From the NCBI GenBank assembly GCA_964503615.1, contig CAZDBA010000002.1, positions 9,154 to 73,153 on the forward strand: a stretch of DNA of 64,000 bases, read 5' to 3'. The translations under genes and the position numbers were made by a program. The notes beneath the pieces were generated by a model. It ran no database searches, was not told the origin of the DNA, and worked only from the letters and a program-made list of their open reading frames with translations. Of the stretch, positions 8,680 through 17,080 are shown in pieces. The stretch is from CAZDBA01 sp964503615 (GTDB taxonomy: Bacteria; Planctomycetota; Planctomycetia; Pirellulales; Pirellulaceae). Positions within the stretch are counted from its first letter, which is position 1. Each line of letters begins with the position of its first letter.

Positions 8680-11664
8680 ATGGATCCTGAACGAGCCAGA
8701 ATCGAAGCAGACTTGAGCGGACAACTGGACGGAGACGTTCATTGTGACGATGCGTTTTTGCACATGTACTGCAACGATGCCAGTATCCATGAGGTCATTC
8801 CGTTGGGCGTTGTTCGCCCAATGCATGTGGCTGATGTTCAAGCCACAATTAATTACGCGCGAGAGAATCAACTATCTATTCATCCCCGTGGAGCTGGCTC
8901 CAACGTTATTGGCGCTTGTCTCGGTGAAGGGCTGGTCATGGATTTCTCACATGCCATGCGACGAGTGCTATCGGTCGGGCGCGATACGGTCACTGTGCAG
9001 CCGGGCGTGGTGCTGGCGGATCTTAATCGAGCACTCCATTCGCATGGTCGCTTTTTCGGCCCCGACCCTCCCACCCGTAGCGTGACAACATTAGGCGGCG
9101 TTCTTTCTCTCAACCTATCTGGCAGTCATTGGCTTAAATATGGCGAACCACGAGACAAAGTGATCTCGCTACAAGTCGTCCTGTCGACGGGTGAAATTGT
9201 TGATCTTGATTCTTCCAGAAACGTATCCGGGATCAAAACGCAATCGGGACAAACTTCACGGGTACTCGCCCAACGGTTAGGTGAAGTGCTGGACCGACGA
9301 AGTGACTTGCTTGAACGCCATCAGCCCCAAGTTCAACAGAATCAATCGGGCTACAACTTGTTCGATCTGAAACAAGGCAACCAAATCGACTTGACCCGTT
9401 TACTGGTTGGTAGCGAAGGCACCTTGGCCGCGATCACTCAGGCAACTTTGCAAACCGAACCGATACCCAGGTTCCGTGGCGTCGCGTTACTATTTTTCGA
9501 CCGGCTGGAACTTGCCGCTACGGCCGCGATCGAGATACCCAAAATGGGAGTAACCGCCTGTGACCTAATGGACCGACGCCTACTATCTCTGGCTCGTGAA
9601 TCCAATGACGAATTGCGACGAGTAATTCCCGACCAGGCAGAAGCGATGATCCTGACTGAGTATCAGGCCAGCGATAACGTCTCTCTTCTGGAAAAGTTGG
9701 AGCATCTGTCCTCTCGGATGCAGCGCAAAAAGAAACTCGCGTTCGACGTGCAAATTGCCACCAACAAAACAAAACGAGATTTTTACTGGCACATGATGCG
9801 CCGAGTCGTTCCGACTCTGTACCGATTGAAAGGCTCTCGTCGTGCTTTGCCGTTTGTCGAAGACATCGCCATCGATCCACTCAAACTGCCAGAGTTCTTG
9901 TCAGCTGTTCATCAAATCATGAATGCCCACGAAGCAACGACGTCCATATTCTGTCACGCTCCACAAGGCATTGTGCAAATCCGACCGTTCCTGGACCTTG
10001 TGGGAAAGACCGACCAAAACAAACTGATAAAAATTGCCGATGCCATTTTCGAGAAAGTAATCGAAATGGACGGCTCAATCAGTGGCAGTTTTGGTGATGG
10101 GCTCAGTCGAACGTGGGCAGTGCGAAAACAATACGGGAAACTGTACCCGGTTTTTCGAGAAGTCAAAAACATCTTCGACCCCAGCAGTCTTTTTAACCCA
10201 GGCAAGATTGTCGACACACCCGCTCGTGCACTGCTGGGGCAAGTTCGAAAAGTCCTCCCTGTAAACGTGACGCAAGCCGCCGAAGAAACAAACAAAGGGT
10301 TAATTAAAAAGCCCCTTCCAATTATCGAGCCGCAATTGGCTTGGACCGTTGATGGCATCGCTTTAGCGGCTCGAAATTGTAACGGCTGCGCACGGTGCCG
10401 AACTAACGCGCCTCAGGAAAGAATGTGCCCCATCTTTCGAAACAGTCCTCGAGAGGAATCGTCGCCCAGAGCAAAAGCAAACTTAATGCGAGCCGTAGCT
10501 ACCGGTCGCTTACCGGTTACCGATTTGGCCAACGACGATCTAAAATCGATTGCGGATCTCTGTGTCAACTGCCATCAATGTCGTGTCGAATGCCCCGCAG
10601 GAATCGACGTTCCCAAACTGATGGTCGAAGCCAAAGCGCAGTACTTTGCAATCAACGGATTAAAATTTTCTGACTGGTTGCTGGTACGACTGGATCTCCT
10701 GTATGAGTTCGCTGGCAAAATGCCCCGTATGACCAATCTGATGATTCGCAACCGATTTGCTCGCTGGGTGTTGGACCGCCTGTTTGGCATCGCTGAAGGT
10801 CGTAAGCTCCCAAGTTTCTCACCACGAACATTTCTGCGATGGGCAAACCGGCAACGCTTGGACCGAAAAGACTTGAACAAGCAATCGGGACGCAAGAAAG
10901 TCGCCTACTTTGTCGACGCGTTTGCCAATTGGAACGACCCTGAACTAGGCCAAGCTTTCGTCAAGATACTCCAGCACAATGGTATCGATGTATACGTGCC
11001 GGCTGACCAGGAAATCTCTGGCATGTCCATGATCTCCGAAGGCGCAATTGCACGAGCGAAAAAACTTGCTCGCCGCAACATTGAAAGATTTGCGGAACTG
11101 GTCAGACAAGGCTACACGATTGTGACCACCGAATCTTCCGCCGCATTGGCACTCAGTCACGAATACCGGAACCTGTTGGACGACAACGATTCAAAACTGT
11201 TGGCCGAAAACACTGTGGATGCTTGTAGCTTTCTTTGGGAAATGCACCAAACGGGAGGACTTGAACTTGATTTTCGACCGGTTAACGCCAACATTGGATA
11301 CCATACTCCGTGCCACCAGCGAGCACTTGGACGCGGTACACCTGCCGTCAGTTTGATGAAGTTAATTCCCAGCCTGAACGTCGAATTGATCGAAAAGGGC
11401 TGCTCGGGCATGGCGGGAACGTTTGGTCTAAAACGAAAAAATTATCGTCGCAGCCTGCGGACAGGTTTTGGGCTAATCGATGCCGTTCGTAGCCCCACCA
11501 TTGTCGCCGGAACGACGGAGTGCAGTACCTGTAAAATACAAATGGAACAGGGAACATCGAAACCCACTGTTCACCCGATTAAAATTATCGCTATGGCGTA
11601 CGGTCTTATGCCGGAGCTTGAGAATTTGTTCGAACGCCGAAGTGAGGAACTAGTTATTTCATGA
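8680..11664 (+). CDS. FAD-linked oxidase fused to GlcF-like Fe-S protein
   Basis: This 994-residue fusion has an FAD-binding PCMH domain (about 35-270, with 'PRGAGSNVIG' and 'GSEGTLAAIT'), a GlcD/D-lactate dehydrogenase type C-terminal domain (about 270-530), and a GlcF-like half. Two [4Fe-4S] ferredoxin clusters start at Cys567 (CNGCARCR) and Cys628 (CVNCHQCRVECP). Heterodisulfide-reductase-like Cys motifs follow near the end ('YHTPCHQ', 'GCSGMAG', 'TECSTCKIQ'). Such proteins oxidise a 2-hydroxy acid such as D-lactate or glycolate and pass electrons to quinone or a carrier. The exact substrate is not readable. Its stop overlaps the moaD start by four bases (ATGA), so it shares a transcript with the molybdopterin genes. 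No membrane helix is seen. Confidence 0.9.
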   Translation: MDPERARIEADLSGQLDGDVHCDDAFLHMYCNDASIHEVIPLGVVRPMHVADVQATINYARENQLSIHPRGAGSNVIGACLGEGLVMDFSHAMRRVLSVGRDTVTVQPGVVLADLNRALHSHGRFFGPDPPTRSVTTLGGVLSLNLSGSHWLKYGEPRDKVISLQVVLSTGEIVDLDSSRNVSGIKTQSGQTSRVLAQRLGEVLDRRSDLLERHQPQVQQNQSGYNLFDLKQGNQIDLTRLLVGSEGTLAAITQATLQTEPIPRFRGVALLFFDRLELAATAAIEIPKMGVTACDLMDRRLLSLARESNDELRRVIPDQAEAMILTEYQASDNVSLLEKLEHLSSRMQRKKKLAFDVQIATNKTKRDFYWHMMRRVVPTLYRLKGSRRALPFVEDIAIDPLKLPEFLSAVHQIMNAHEATTSIFCHAPQGIVQIRPFLDLVGKTDQNKLIKIADAIFEKVIEMDGSISGSFGDGLSRTWAVRKQYGKLYPVFREVKNIFDPSSLFNPGKIVDTPARALLGQVRKVLPVNVTQAAEETNKGLIKKPLPIIEPQLAWTVDGIALAARNCNGCARCRTNAPQERMCPIFRNSPREESSPRAKANLMRAVATGRLPVTDLANDDLKSIADLCVNCHQCRVECPAGIDVPKLMVEAKAQYFAINGLKFSDWLLVRLDLLYEFAGKMPRMTNLMIRNRFARWVLDRLFGIAEGRKLPSFSPRTFLRWANRQRLDRKDLNKQSGRKKVAYFVDAFANWNDPELGQAFVKILQHNGIDVYVPADQEISGMSMISEGAIARAKKLARRNIERFAELVRQGYTIVTTESSAALALSHEYRNLLDDNDSKLLAENTVDACSFLWEMHQTGGLELDFRPVNANIGYHTPCHQRALGRGTPAVSLMKLIPSLNVELIEKGCSGMAGTFGLKRKNYRRSLRTGFGLIDAVRSPTIVAGTTECSTCKIQMEQGTSKPTVHPIKIIAMAYGLMPELENLFERRSEELVIS

Positions 11665-11906
11665 TCGTCAAAGTCAATTTGTTTGCTGCTGCGAAAGAGA
11701 TCGTAGGCGAACGTTCTGTTGAATTCGTTTTGGAAGACACGGCGACGTTGGGCGATCTTAAACAGGCATTGGTCGAGCAGCATCCTTCCATGATGGAACT
11801 GTTGGAAGTTTCAACATTTTCCGTCGACCAAGAATACGCTTTGGACGACCGTGCGTTGTACCATGGGGTGGAAATTGGCCTGATCCCGCCGGTTAGTGGC
11901 GGATAA
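11661..11906 (+). CDS. moaD: Molybdopterin synthase small subunit MoaD
   Basis: This 81-residue ubiquitin-fold protein of the MoaD/ThiS family ends in Pro-Pro-Val-Ser-Gly-Gly. The C-terminal Gly-Gly is adenylated and thiocarboxylated to carry the sulfur used by molybdopterin synthase. Length and the 'ALDDRALYHGVEIGLIPPVSGG' type ending (in parts) match the family. It overlaps the preceding oxidoreductase by four bases and precedes moaE by about 110 bases. Together these form the synthase that converts cPMP to molybdopterin. No MoeB-type activating enzyme is in the window. Confidence 0.93.
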   Translation: MIVKVNLFAAAKEIVGERSVEFVLEDTATLGDLKQALVEQHPSMMELLEVSTFSVDQEYALDDRALYHGVEIGLIPPVSGG

Positions 11907-12017
11907 TTTCCAACCTTCAACTATTATTGCCTTTGTCCGTAAACACCATCCGAAAATCGTCACGCTTAATTTGAACTTCTACAGTCCGTTGGCCCCTTCA
12001 CCAGAATCAAAAGTGTG

Positions 12018-12476
12018 ATGGCCGCTTCATTTCCTATGATTAAAATCGTTGAACAACCGATCGACTGCCAGCAGGTACTCAACTCTGTGTATCGTGACAA
12101 TTGCGGAGCCAACTTGCTGTTCACCGGCACTACGCGACAAATGACAGGCGATCTGGAAACTGAATTTCTTGTCTACGAATGCTACAACGATATGGCGATC
12201 AAAGAGATGACCGATCTGGCCAGCCAAGCCAAATCCAAATGGCCGATCGAAGGTGTCGCGATCGTTCATCGTATTGGCCGTGTGGACATTGGCCAGGCAA
12301 GTATTGCCATCGCCGTTTCAGGACCCCATCGAGGCGAAACCTTCGTCGCAGGAGAATGGCTGATCGACGAACTCAAGAAGAAAGTTCCCATCTGGAAACA
12401 AGAGAACGGCGTTGACGGATCGAAACAGTGGGTGCATCCAGGAGTTGATCTTTCCAGGAACGCAGGGCAAGAATGA
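12018..12476 (+). CDS. moaE: Molybdopterin synthase catalytic subunit MoaE
   Basis: This protein of about 152 residues has the MoaE hallmarks: an N-terminal 'GANLLFTGTTRQ' (the family has G-A-x-x-x-F-x-G-x-x-R), then 'VHRIGRVDIGQASIAIAVSG' split over the fold, 'HRGETFVAGEWLIDELKKKV' and the active-site-proximal 'KKKVPIWKQE'. MoaE joins the thiocarboxylated MoaD tail to cPMP. GTG at 12015 and ATG at 12036 are alternative starts, and no strong ribosome-binding site decides. It overlaps moaA by four bases. Confidence 0.93.
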   Translation: MAASFPMIKIVEQPIDCQQVLNSVYRDNCGANLLFTGTTRQMTGDLETEFLVYECYNDMAIKEMTDLASQAKSKWPIEGVAIVHRIGRVDIGQASIAIAVSGPHRGETFVAGEWLIDELKKKVPIWKQENGVDGSKQWVHPGVDLSRNAGQE

Positions 12477-13510
12477 CCGAAACAACCTCGCTGGCGGCGG
12501 AAGAAACTTCACCGCAAGGAAAGATCGTCGACTCGTTTGGACGTGTGCATACCAATTTGCGCATTAGCGTCACTGACCGCTGCAATATTCGTTGCTTCTA
12601 TTGCATGCCACTGGAAAATGTGGACTTCCGACCACGCAACGAATTGCTAACGTTCGACGAGATACATCGCTTCGTCCAAGTCGCCGCGGACTTGGGAGTC
12701 AACAAAGTTCGATTGACCGGGGGCGAACCATTAGTACGTCGTGACCTGTGGCGGTTGGTCGAAAAACTGTCTTCGGTAGATGGGATCCAGGAGATCGCCA
12801 TGACGACCAATGCGATTTTGTTGGCCGATCATGCTCAGCAGCTACGTGATGCCGGATTGAAACGATTGAACATTAGTTTGGACGCGTTGGACAACGAAAC
12901 GTTTCGGCGCATCGCAAGACGGGATGGACTGGAAAAAGTCCTACATGGCATCGAAGTAGCCCAAGGGGTTGGTTTCGATTCGATCAAAATTAATACGGTC
13001 GCAATTTCAGATGTTAACGAAGATCAAGTCATTCCGTTGGCCAGGTTTTGCCGCGATCACGATTTGCATTTACGCTTTATCGAATTTATGCCGTTGGACG
13101 CGGAAGCAAACTGGCAGGATTCAGCAGTTCTTTCGGGCGAATCTCTTCGCTCGATCATCTCGCAAGCAGTTATGGAGCTGGCACCGATTGAGCAAGCTGA
13201 TCCAAACCAGCCAGCCGTTGATTTCGCTTATACGGACGGGCAGGGCAAAGTCGGCTTTATCAATTCAGTTTCACAACCGTTTTGCGGCAGCTGTAACCGT
13301 TTACGTATTACCTCTGAAGGGCAAATTCAAAACTGCTTGTTCTCCAGTGGCAAATGGGATGCCCGCGCATTGCTAAGGGATTCGGACTGCTGTAATGAAC
13401 AAATCGCGCAACTGATCCTTGATTGTGTTCGGGCGAAATCGGCTGGACACGGCTCCGACAATTTGGACTTTGTACGCCCTGACAAAGCGATGTATCAAAT
13501 CGGCGGCTAA
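12473..13510 (+). CDS. moaA: GTP 3',8-cyclase MoaA
   Basis: This 345-residue radical SAM enzyme carries out the first step of molybdenum cofactor synthesis, turning GTP into 3',8-cH2GTP. The SAM-binding cluster is C37-x3-C41-x2-C44 (CNIRCFYC). The C-terminal substrate-binding [4Fe-4S] cysteines are seen in 'FCGSCNRLRIT' and the later 'NCLFS'. The protein ends in Gly-Gly, as active MoaA does. 'LTGGEPL' is the usual SAM-contacting motif. Its start overlaps the moaE stop, and the next gene starts two bases after its stop, showing tight co-transcription. MoaC, needed for the next step, is not in the window. Confidence 0.96.
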   Translation: MTETTSLAAEETSPQGKIVDSFGRVHTNLRISVTDRCNIRCFYCMPLENVDFRPRNELLTFDEIHRFVQVAADLGVNKVRLTGGEPLVRRDLWRLVEKLSSVDGIQEIAMTTNAILLADHAQQLRDAGLKRLNISLDALDNETFRRIARRDGLEKVLHGIEVAQGVGFDSIKINTVAISDVNEDQVIPLARFCRDHDLHLRFIEFMPLDAEANWQDSAVLSGESLRSIISQAVMELAPIEQADPNQPAVDFAYTDGQGKVGFINSVSQPFCGSCNRLRITSEGQIQNCLFSSGKWDARALLRDSDCCNEQIAQLILDCVRAKSAGHGSDNLDFVRPDKAMYQIGG

Positions 13511-13511
13511 A

Positions 13512-14705
13512 ATGACCAGCTCATCTCCTCAAACTTCCGGCCGCATCTACTTTGACAACGCAGCCACCAGCTGGCCCAAGCCTCCTGAGGTGGTTCAAGC
13601 AATCACCAACTTTTACAACAACGTCGGTACCGCAGCCGGCCGGGGCAATCAAGCCTCCGAGTATTCATCCGATTCCATCTCGCAAAAATGCCGTAGCGAG
13701 TTACTCGATTTCATCGGCGGTCGCGCGGGTGATCGTAACGCAAGCGACCAAATCGTATTCGCCTTTAACGGTACCGACGCCATCAACATGGGCTTGTTCG
13801 GATTCCTGAACCGTGGCGACCATGTCGTAACAACCGCGATCGAACACAATTCAGTATTGCGCCCACTGGAATTGTTGAAGCAGAACCTGGACGTGAAAGT
13901 TTCCGTCGTCGAATGTGGAGGGGACGGAACGGTCGATCCCGATGACATCAAAAACGCAATCGTTTCAAAAACGAAGCTGGTTGTAATCTCGCACGCGAGC
14001 AACGTAACCGGCGTGATCCAGGACGTCGAAGGAATCGGCAAATTGTGTCAGGAGCTCGATGTGACTCTGATGCTGGACGCGGCACAAACAGTCGGTCAAA
14101 TTCCGATCGACGTGCAAACAATTGGATGTCACATGCTGGCCGCTGCGGGACATAAAGGACTACTAGGTCCGCTCGGTACTGGTTTTTTATACCTGTCAAA
14201 AGATACAGCGCCTCAAATGCGACCGTGGCGAGCCGGTGGCACGGGAACCAGTAGTGAGCTTAGCTCGCAACCTTCGGACTATCCGGCAAGGTTGGAATCT
14301 GGAAATTTAAATTTGGGCGGAATCGCCGGCATGCGTGCAGGACTTGAGTTCGTCAAAACGATTGGCGTTGAGAAAATTCAGCAACACAAACGCAAGCTGA
14401 TTGCTCAAGTCATTTCTCAACTTGCAGACCACCCAAAAATCAAATTCTACTGCCAAGACAACTTAGACCGAGCAGGCGTGATCAGCATCAACATCGCCGA
14501 TTCAGACCCACGCGAGTTGGCTATGATTTTAGACAGTTCATTTGGTATTCAAACCCGAGCCGGTTTCCACTGCGCTCCAAAAATGCACCACACATTGAAA
14601 ACAATCGACCAAGGCGGCACGCTCCGAATTAGCCTTGGCTGGTTTTCAACCGAGCCAGAGATCGATTGTTTTGTTGAAGCGATAAAAGAGATATCAAGTT
14701 TGTAG
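13512..14705 (+). CDS. Cysteine desulfurase-like class V aminotransferase
   Basis: This protein of about 397 residues belongs to the class V PLP-dependent family, close to SufS/NifS-like cysteine desulfurases. It has the opening 'IYFDNAATSWPKP', 'LDAAQTVGQIPID' (PLP-ring Asp and Gln), the Schiff-base Lys in 'AGHKGLLGP', and 'RAGFHCAPKMHHT', where the Cys sits at the position of the catalytic persulfide residue. A longer in-frame extension to 13419 overlaps moaA and is rejected. The ATG two bases after the moaA stop is the natural start. Its place at the end of a moaD-moaE-moaA unit suggests it supplies persulfide sulfur to MoaD. That role is inferred. Confidence 0.88.
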   Translation: MTSSSPQTSGRIYFDNAATSWPKPPEVVQAITNFYNNVGTAAGRGNQASEYSSDSISQKCRSELLDFIGGRAGDRNASDQIVFAFNGTDAINMGLFGFLNRGDHVVTTAIEHNSVLRPLELLKQNLDVKVSVVECGGDGTVDPDDIKNAIVSKTKLVVISHASNVTGVIQDVEGIGKLCQELDVTLMLDAAQTVGQIPIDVQTIGCHMLAAAGHKGLLGPLGTGFLYLSKDTAPQMRPWRAGGTGTSSELSSQPSDYPARLESGNLNLGGIAGMRAGLEFVKTIGVEKIQQHKRKLIAQVISQLADHPKIKFYCQDNLDRAGVISINIADSDPRELAMILDSSFGIQTRAGFHCAPKMHHTLKTIDQGGTLRISLGWFSTEPEIDCFVEAIKEISSL

Positions 14706-14859
14706 CTTCAACCGCAGTTGGAACTCGAATTCGCTGCTTCAAAGCACGCGGAGCAAGGCGGCCACATGGACACCCGACGCGTTGGCGAGGAACAGCCTGC
14801 TTTCGCGTTCTTACTTATGCAACATGTTACCATTTCAGACGGATGCGACGTTTGAAACA

Positions 14860-15549
14860 TCAATCAACATAAAGCATCGGCGTTTTTGGCATGGGAGAGA
14901 ACCAAGGCACCCGAACGCCAGCCGAATTCAAAGCACGCCCGGCCCAGGAATTGCAAGTATTCAAAAGATGGTAACGGCCTTGGGCCTCGAAAAACGCATC
15001 GTTGGTCGAATAGGCGTACCCCGCAACCTGGATCGGGGCTCCTGTGGAGTCGCGCACAAACGAATCGTCAATGAACTGGACAAGCTTCTTGTATTGCTCT
15101 CGGCTGATCGTAACGGCAACGGGGTCTGTATAGCTTTGGGGGCTGGTAAAAGAAACGTGCATACAGCTTCCTGAAGGAACAAAAAGTGCTTTAGCTGCAA
15201 CCGACACTTTAAAGTCATCCCAAGTCGGCGTCTCCAAAAAGAACCCGCGATCTCCCCAACCAAAAGCGACATGCGTTTTATCCTCGACCGGCCCTCTAAA
15301 GCCTACTTGAGAGAAACGGTCCGCCCAATCCACTACGTCTGTGGTTTTTGGAACAATGACTTCAGCATGAACTGCGTTTGAGACAACGTAGACCGTAATT
15401 CCATCGTTCGTCGGTTCAAAGTCATTGTTTACCGGAATCAACCCGACCAAAAGCACAAGGAGATAGACAAAAAACAATACAAGCAAAGATTTGCAGATTC
15501 TGCGAAACCAGCGCACATAGAATCGTTGTTGCGTTGTTTGAGTTTTCAT
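14860..15549 (-). CDS. DUF2459 (TIGR02117) family membrane-anchored protein
   Basis: This 229-residue protein has an N-terminal membrane segment (about 18-38) after a basic start and a periplasmic domain matching the DUF2459 / TIGR02117 family: 'VYVVSNAVHAEVIVP', 'HVAFGWGDRGFFLETP', 'YAYSTNDAFFEAQGRYHLLN' (in parts) and 'TCNSWAGRALNSAGV'. The conserved His in the first block and the Cys in 'NTCNSW' look like a possible NlpC/P60-like His-Cys pair, which is my inference. The family has no proven role. It is convergent with the desulfurase-like gene, with about 150 bases between them. Confidence 0.85.
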   Translation of the reverse strand: MKTQTTQQRFYVRWFRRICKSLLVLFFVYLLVLLVGLIPVNNDFEPTNDGITVYVVSNAVHAEVIVPKTTDVVDWADRFSQVGFRGPVEDKTHVAFGWGDRGFFLETPTWDDFKVSVAAKALFVPSGSCMHVSFTSPQSYTDPVAVTISREQYKKLVQFIDDSFVRDSTGAPIQVAGYAYSTNDAFFEAQGRYHLLNTCNSWAGRALNSAGVRVPWFSPMPKTPMLYVD

Positions 15550-15881
15550 CCAAGCATAACCAGTTGAGTTTGGTTTAGCTGAAGGTCATGTTTCCGATCA
15601 GTCGGCGGTGATTGTTCAAAGATGCCAGTTAATCACCTAACGAGCGAGGCTTCGATTTCGTCGGAACCAATATACTCAGCCTGGAATTCCTGAGCATAAG
15701 TTTAGCCGCGGGTTCGGACAAGCCGATAAGCTTAGGGAAAATTTTGGCAAGTCGGCTTGGCTTTCGCGATCGCAAGCTAGGAACGCGAAGCTGATAGCCG
15801 CTCGGCTTGGGTGGACTCGCCAGAGTTCAGGCCTTTCGGAACCACTTCCTGACCTTGAAAATCAAGCGACTACCCAACAAT
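15550..15881. other. Intergenic stretch without a recognised feature
   Basis: These 332 bases separate two minus-strand genes. I find no open frame with a ribosome-binding site, no tRNA-like fold and no convincing terminator. The middle part has several copies of 'tcggctt' / 'aagcc' in both orientations, which may form weak hairpins. Confidence 0.4.
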
Positions 15882-16265
15882 TTATTGCCCTAACTCCAAG
15901 TACCCGTCGGCAAGTTCGGCGTCCAGGATTTGTTGAATTTCGTTCAAACACGCAAGTGGGTCTTCGGCTTGTGTGCTATCGCCGTCGGTGCGAATCAGAC
16001 GAAACTCTTGAGTGAAGTATTGGTGTCCGCAAAATGGCGCGGAGAAGTTGGAAGGTTCCGAAATTTCTAACTCAAAATTGTGGTTGGTGGCGATGTTAGA
16101 AATGTCTGGTACAACCAGCCCTGTAGGTTCAACTGAGACTACTCGAAAAGATTGGGTTGGTTGCATCTTGAAATCCAATGTGGGAATCTGTAGCGTTACG
16201 GATCCAATGCCGCAAACCGCATTAAAACCTAGTACGGAGTAAAGATCTGTGTGCCGCAAACTCAA
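15882..16265 (-). CDS. Hypothetical protein
   Basis: This is an acidic protein of up to 127 residues with no recognised family, no signal peptide and no membrane helix. The frame opens with a TTG at 16265. An ATG at 16166, with GGA seven bases upstream, is an attractive alternative that would give a 94-residue product. Two Cys and a hydrophobic, beta-rich first half are followed by a Glu/Asp/Leu-rich C-terminus ('LNEIQQILDAELADGYLE') likely to be helical. It is divergent from the truncated haemoglobin gene, with a 6-2-6 palindrome between them. Confidence 0.55.
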   Translation of the reverse strand: MSLRHTDLYSVLGFNAVCGIGSVTLQIPTLDFKMQPTQSFRVVSVEPTGLVVPDISNIATNHNFELEISEPSNFSAPFCGHQYFTQEFRLIRTDGDSTQAEDPLACLNEIQQILDAELADGYLELGQ

Positions 16266-16314
16266 ATGGAAGACTGCGAACGGAGCCAGAAGAAAATGCG
16301 GTTGTGATGATTAT

Positions 16315-16328
16315 TCGATTTGAATCGA
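16315..16328. promoter_or_regulatory. Palindrome between divergent genes, possible operator
   Basis: TCGATT-TG-AATCGA is a perfect 6-2-6 inverted repeat located 120 bases before the haemoglobin gene and 50 bases before the hypothetical gene on the other strand. It does not match the FNR/CRP half-site well. Function is unproven. Confidence 0.2.
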
Positions 16329-16449
16329 TTAGCAATTGAAATGGTAAACGGCAGGCTCCTCGCTAACGCATCGGGTTTCCAGTTGGCACTGCAGCACCAA
16401 ACGATAACGTCACATCCAATTTAATAGACTTCTCTCTAATAAAGTTCTC

Positions 16450-16830
16450 ATGACCGAGATCCCAGAAATACGCACCTATAAAGATTTTGGTGAACCGGAA
16501 ATCGCAAACTTGGTTGCCGCGTTTTATCGACGAGTTCGAACGGACGATTTAATTGGGCCTATGTACCCAGAAACCGACTGGGAAGGTTCCGAGAAACGGT
16601 TACGTGACTTTTTGATTTTTCGGTTCGGCGGATCGGACCGCTACATCCAGGAACGTGGCCATCCTCGATTAAGAATGCGGCACGCGCCTTTCAAAATCGG
16701 AATCGCTGAGCGCGACCGCTGGCTGGAACTTATGGCCGATGCGATGCGTGAGACCGAGGTGCCGGGTTCTGTCACTTTGAATCTGAAAACGTTTTTTGAA
16801 CAAGTCGCCGACTTTATGCGCAATCAGTAA
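16450..16830 (+). CDS. Group 2 truncated haemoglobin
   Basis: This 126-residue 2-over-2 globin resembles the trHbO type. Visible haem-site residues are Tyr26 (B10, in 'AAFYRRV'), the proximal His78 (F8, in 'LRMRHAPFKIG') and the conserved Trp91 (G8, in 'RDRWLELM') typical of group 2. 'DDLIGPMYP' is the usual CD-region start. Group 2 proteins bind O2 or NO tightly and are linked to oxidative or nitrosative stress, and the specific role here is not shown. Transcription is independent: the next gene has its own promoter candidate. Confidence 0.92.
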   Translation: MTEIPEIRTYKDFGEPEIANLVAAFYRRVRTDDLIGPMYPETDWEGSEKRLRDFLIFRFGGSDRYIQERGHPRLRMRHAPFKIGIAERDRWLELMADAMRETEVPGSVTLNLKTFFEQVADFMRNQ

Positions 16831-16972
16831 GCGATCTTTGACGGATGATTGCAGTAAGCTATCGAACGAAACGGGATTACATTCAACTTTCCCTTCGTGC
16901 CAGAAAAGCCCAAAAACGAATGTTTGAACGTTTGATATTTGTTTGCAAGGCGTATTTCGGGGCGTGGCAACT

Positions 16973-17000
16973 TTGCCGAGCTTCTCAACTGTAATACAAT
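16973..17000 (+). promoter_or_regulatory. Candidate promoter of the MoxR operon
   Basis: TTGCCG (16973-16978) and TACAAT (16995-17000) are 16 bases apart. Transcription would begin near 17007, leaving a short leader with AAAAGG at 17019-17024 ahead of the exported TPR protein. The position supports a translation start near 17033 rather than 17081. Confidence 0.4.
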
Positions 17001-17080
17001 AAAGGTCGCTTTCATTTCAAAAGGCCAGCGGCATCAACCTTCGATTCTTAACCATTGCGTTCGTCTTTCCAACCCTCGCT

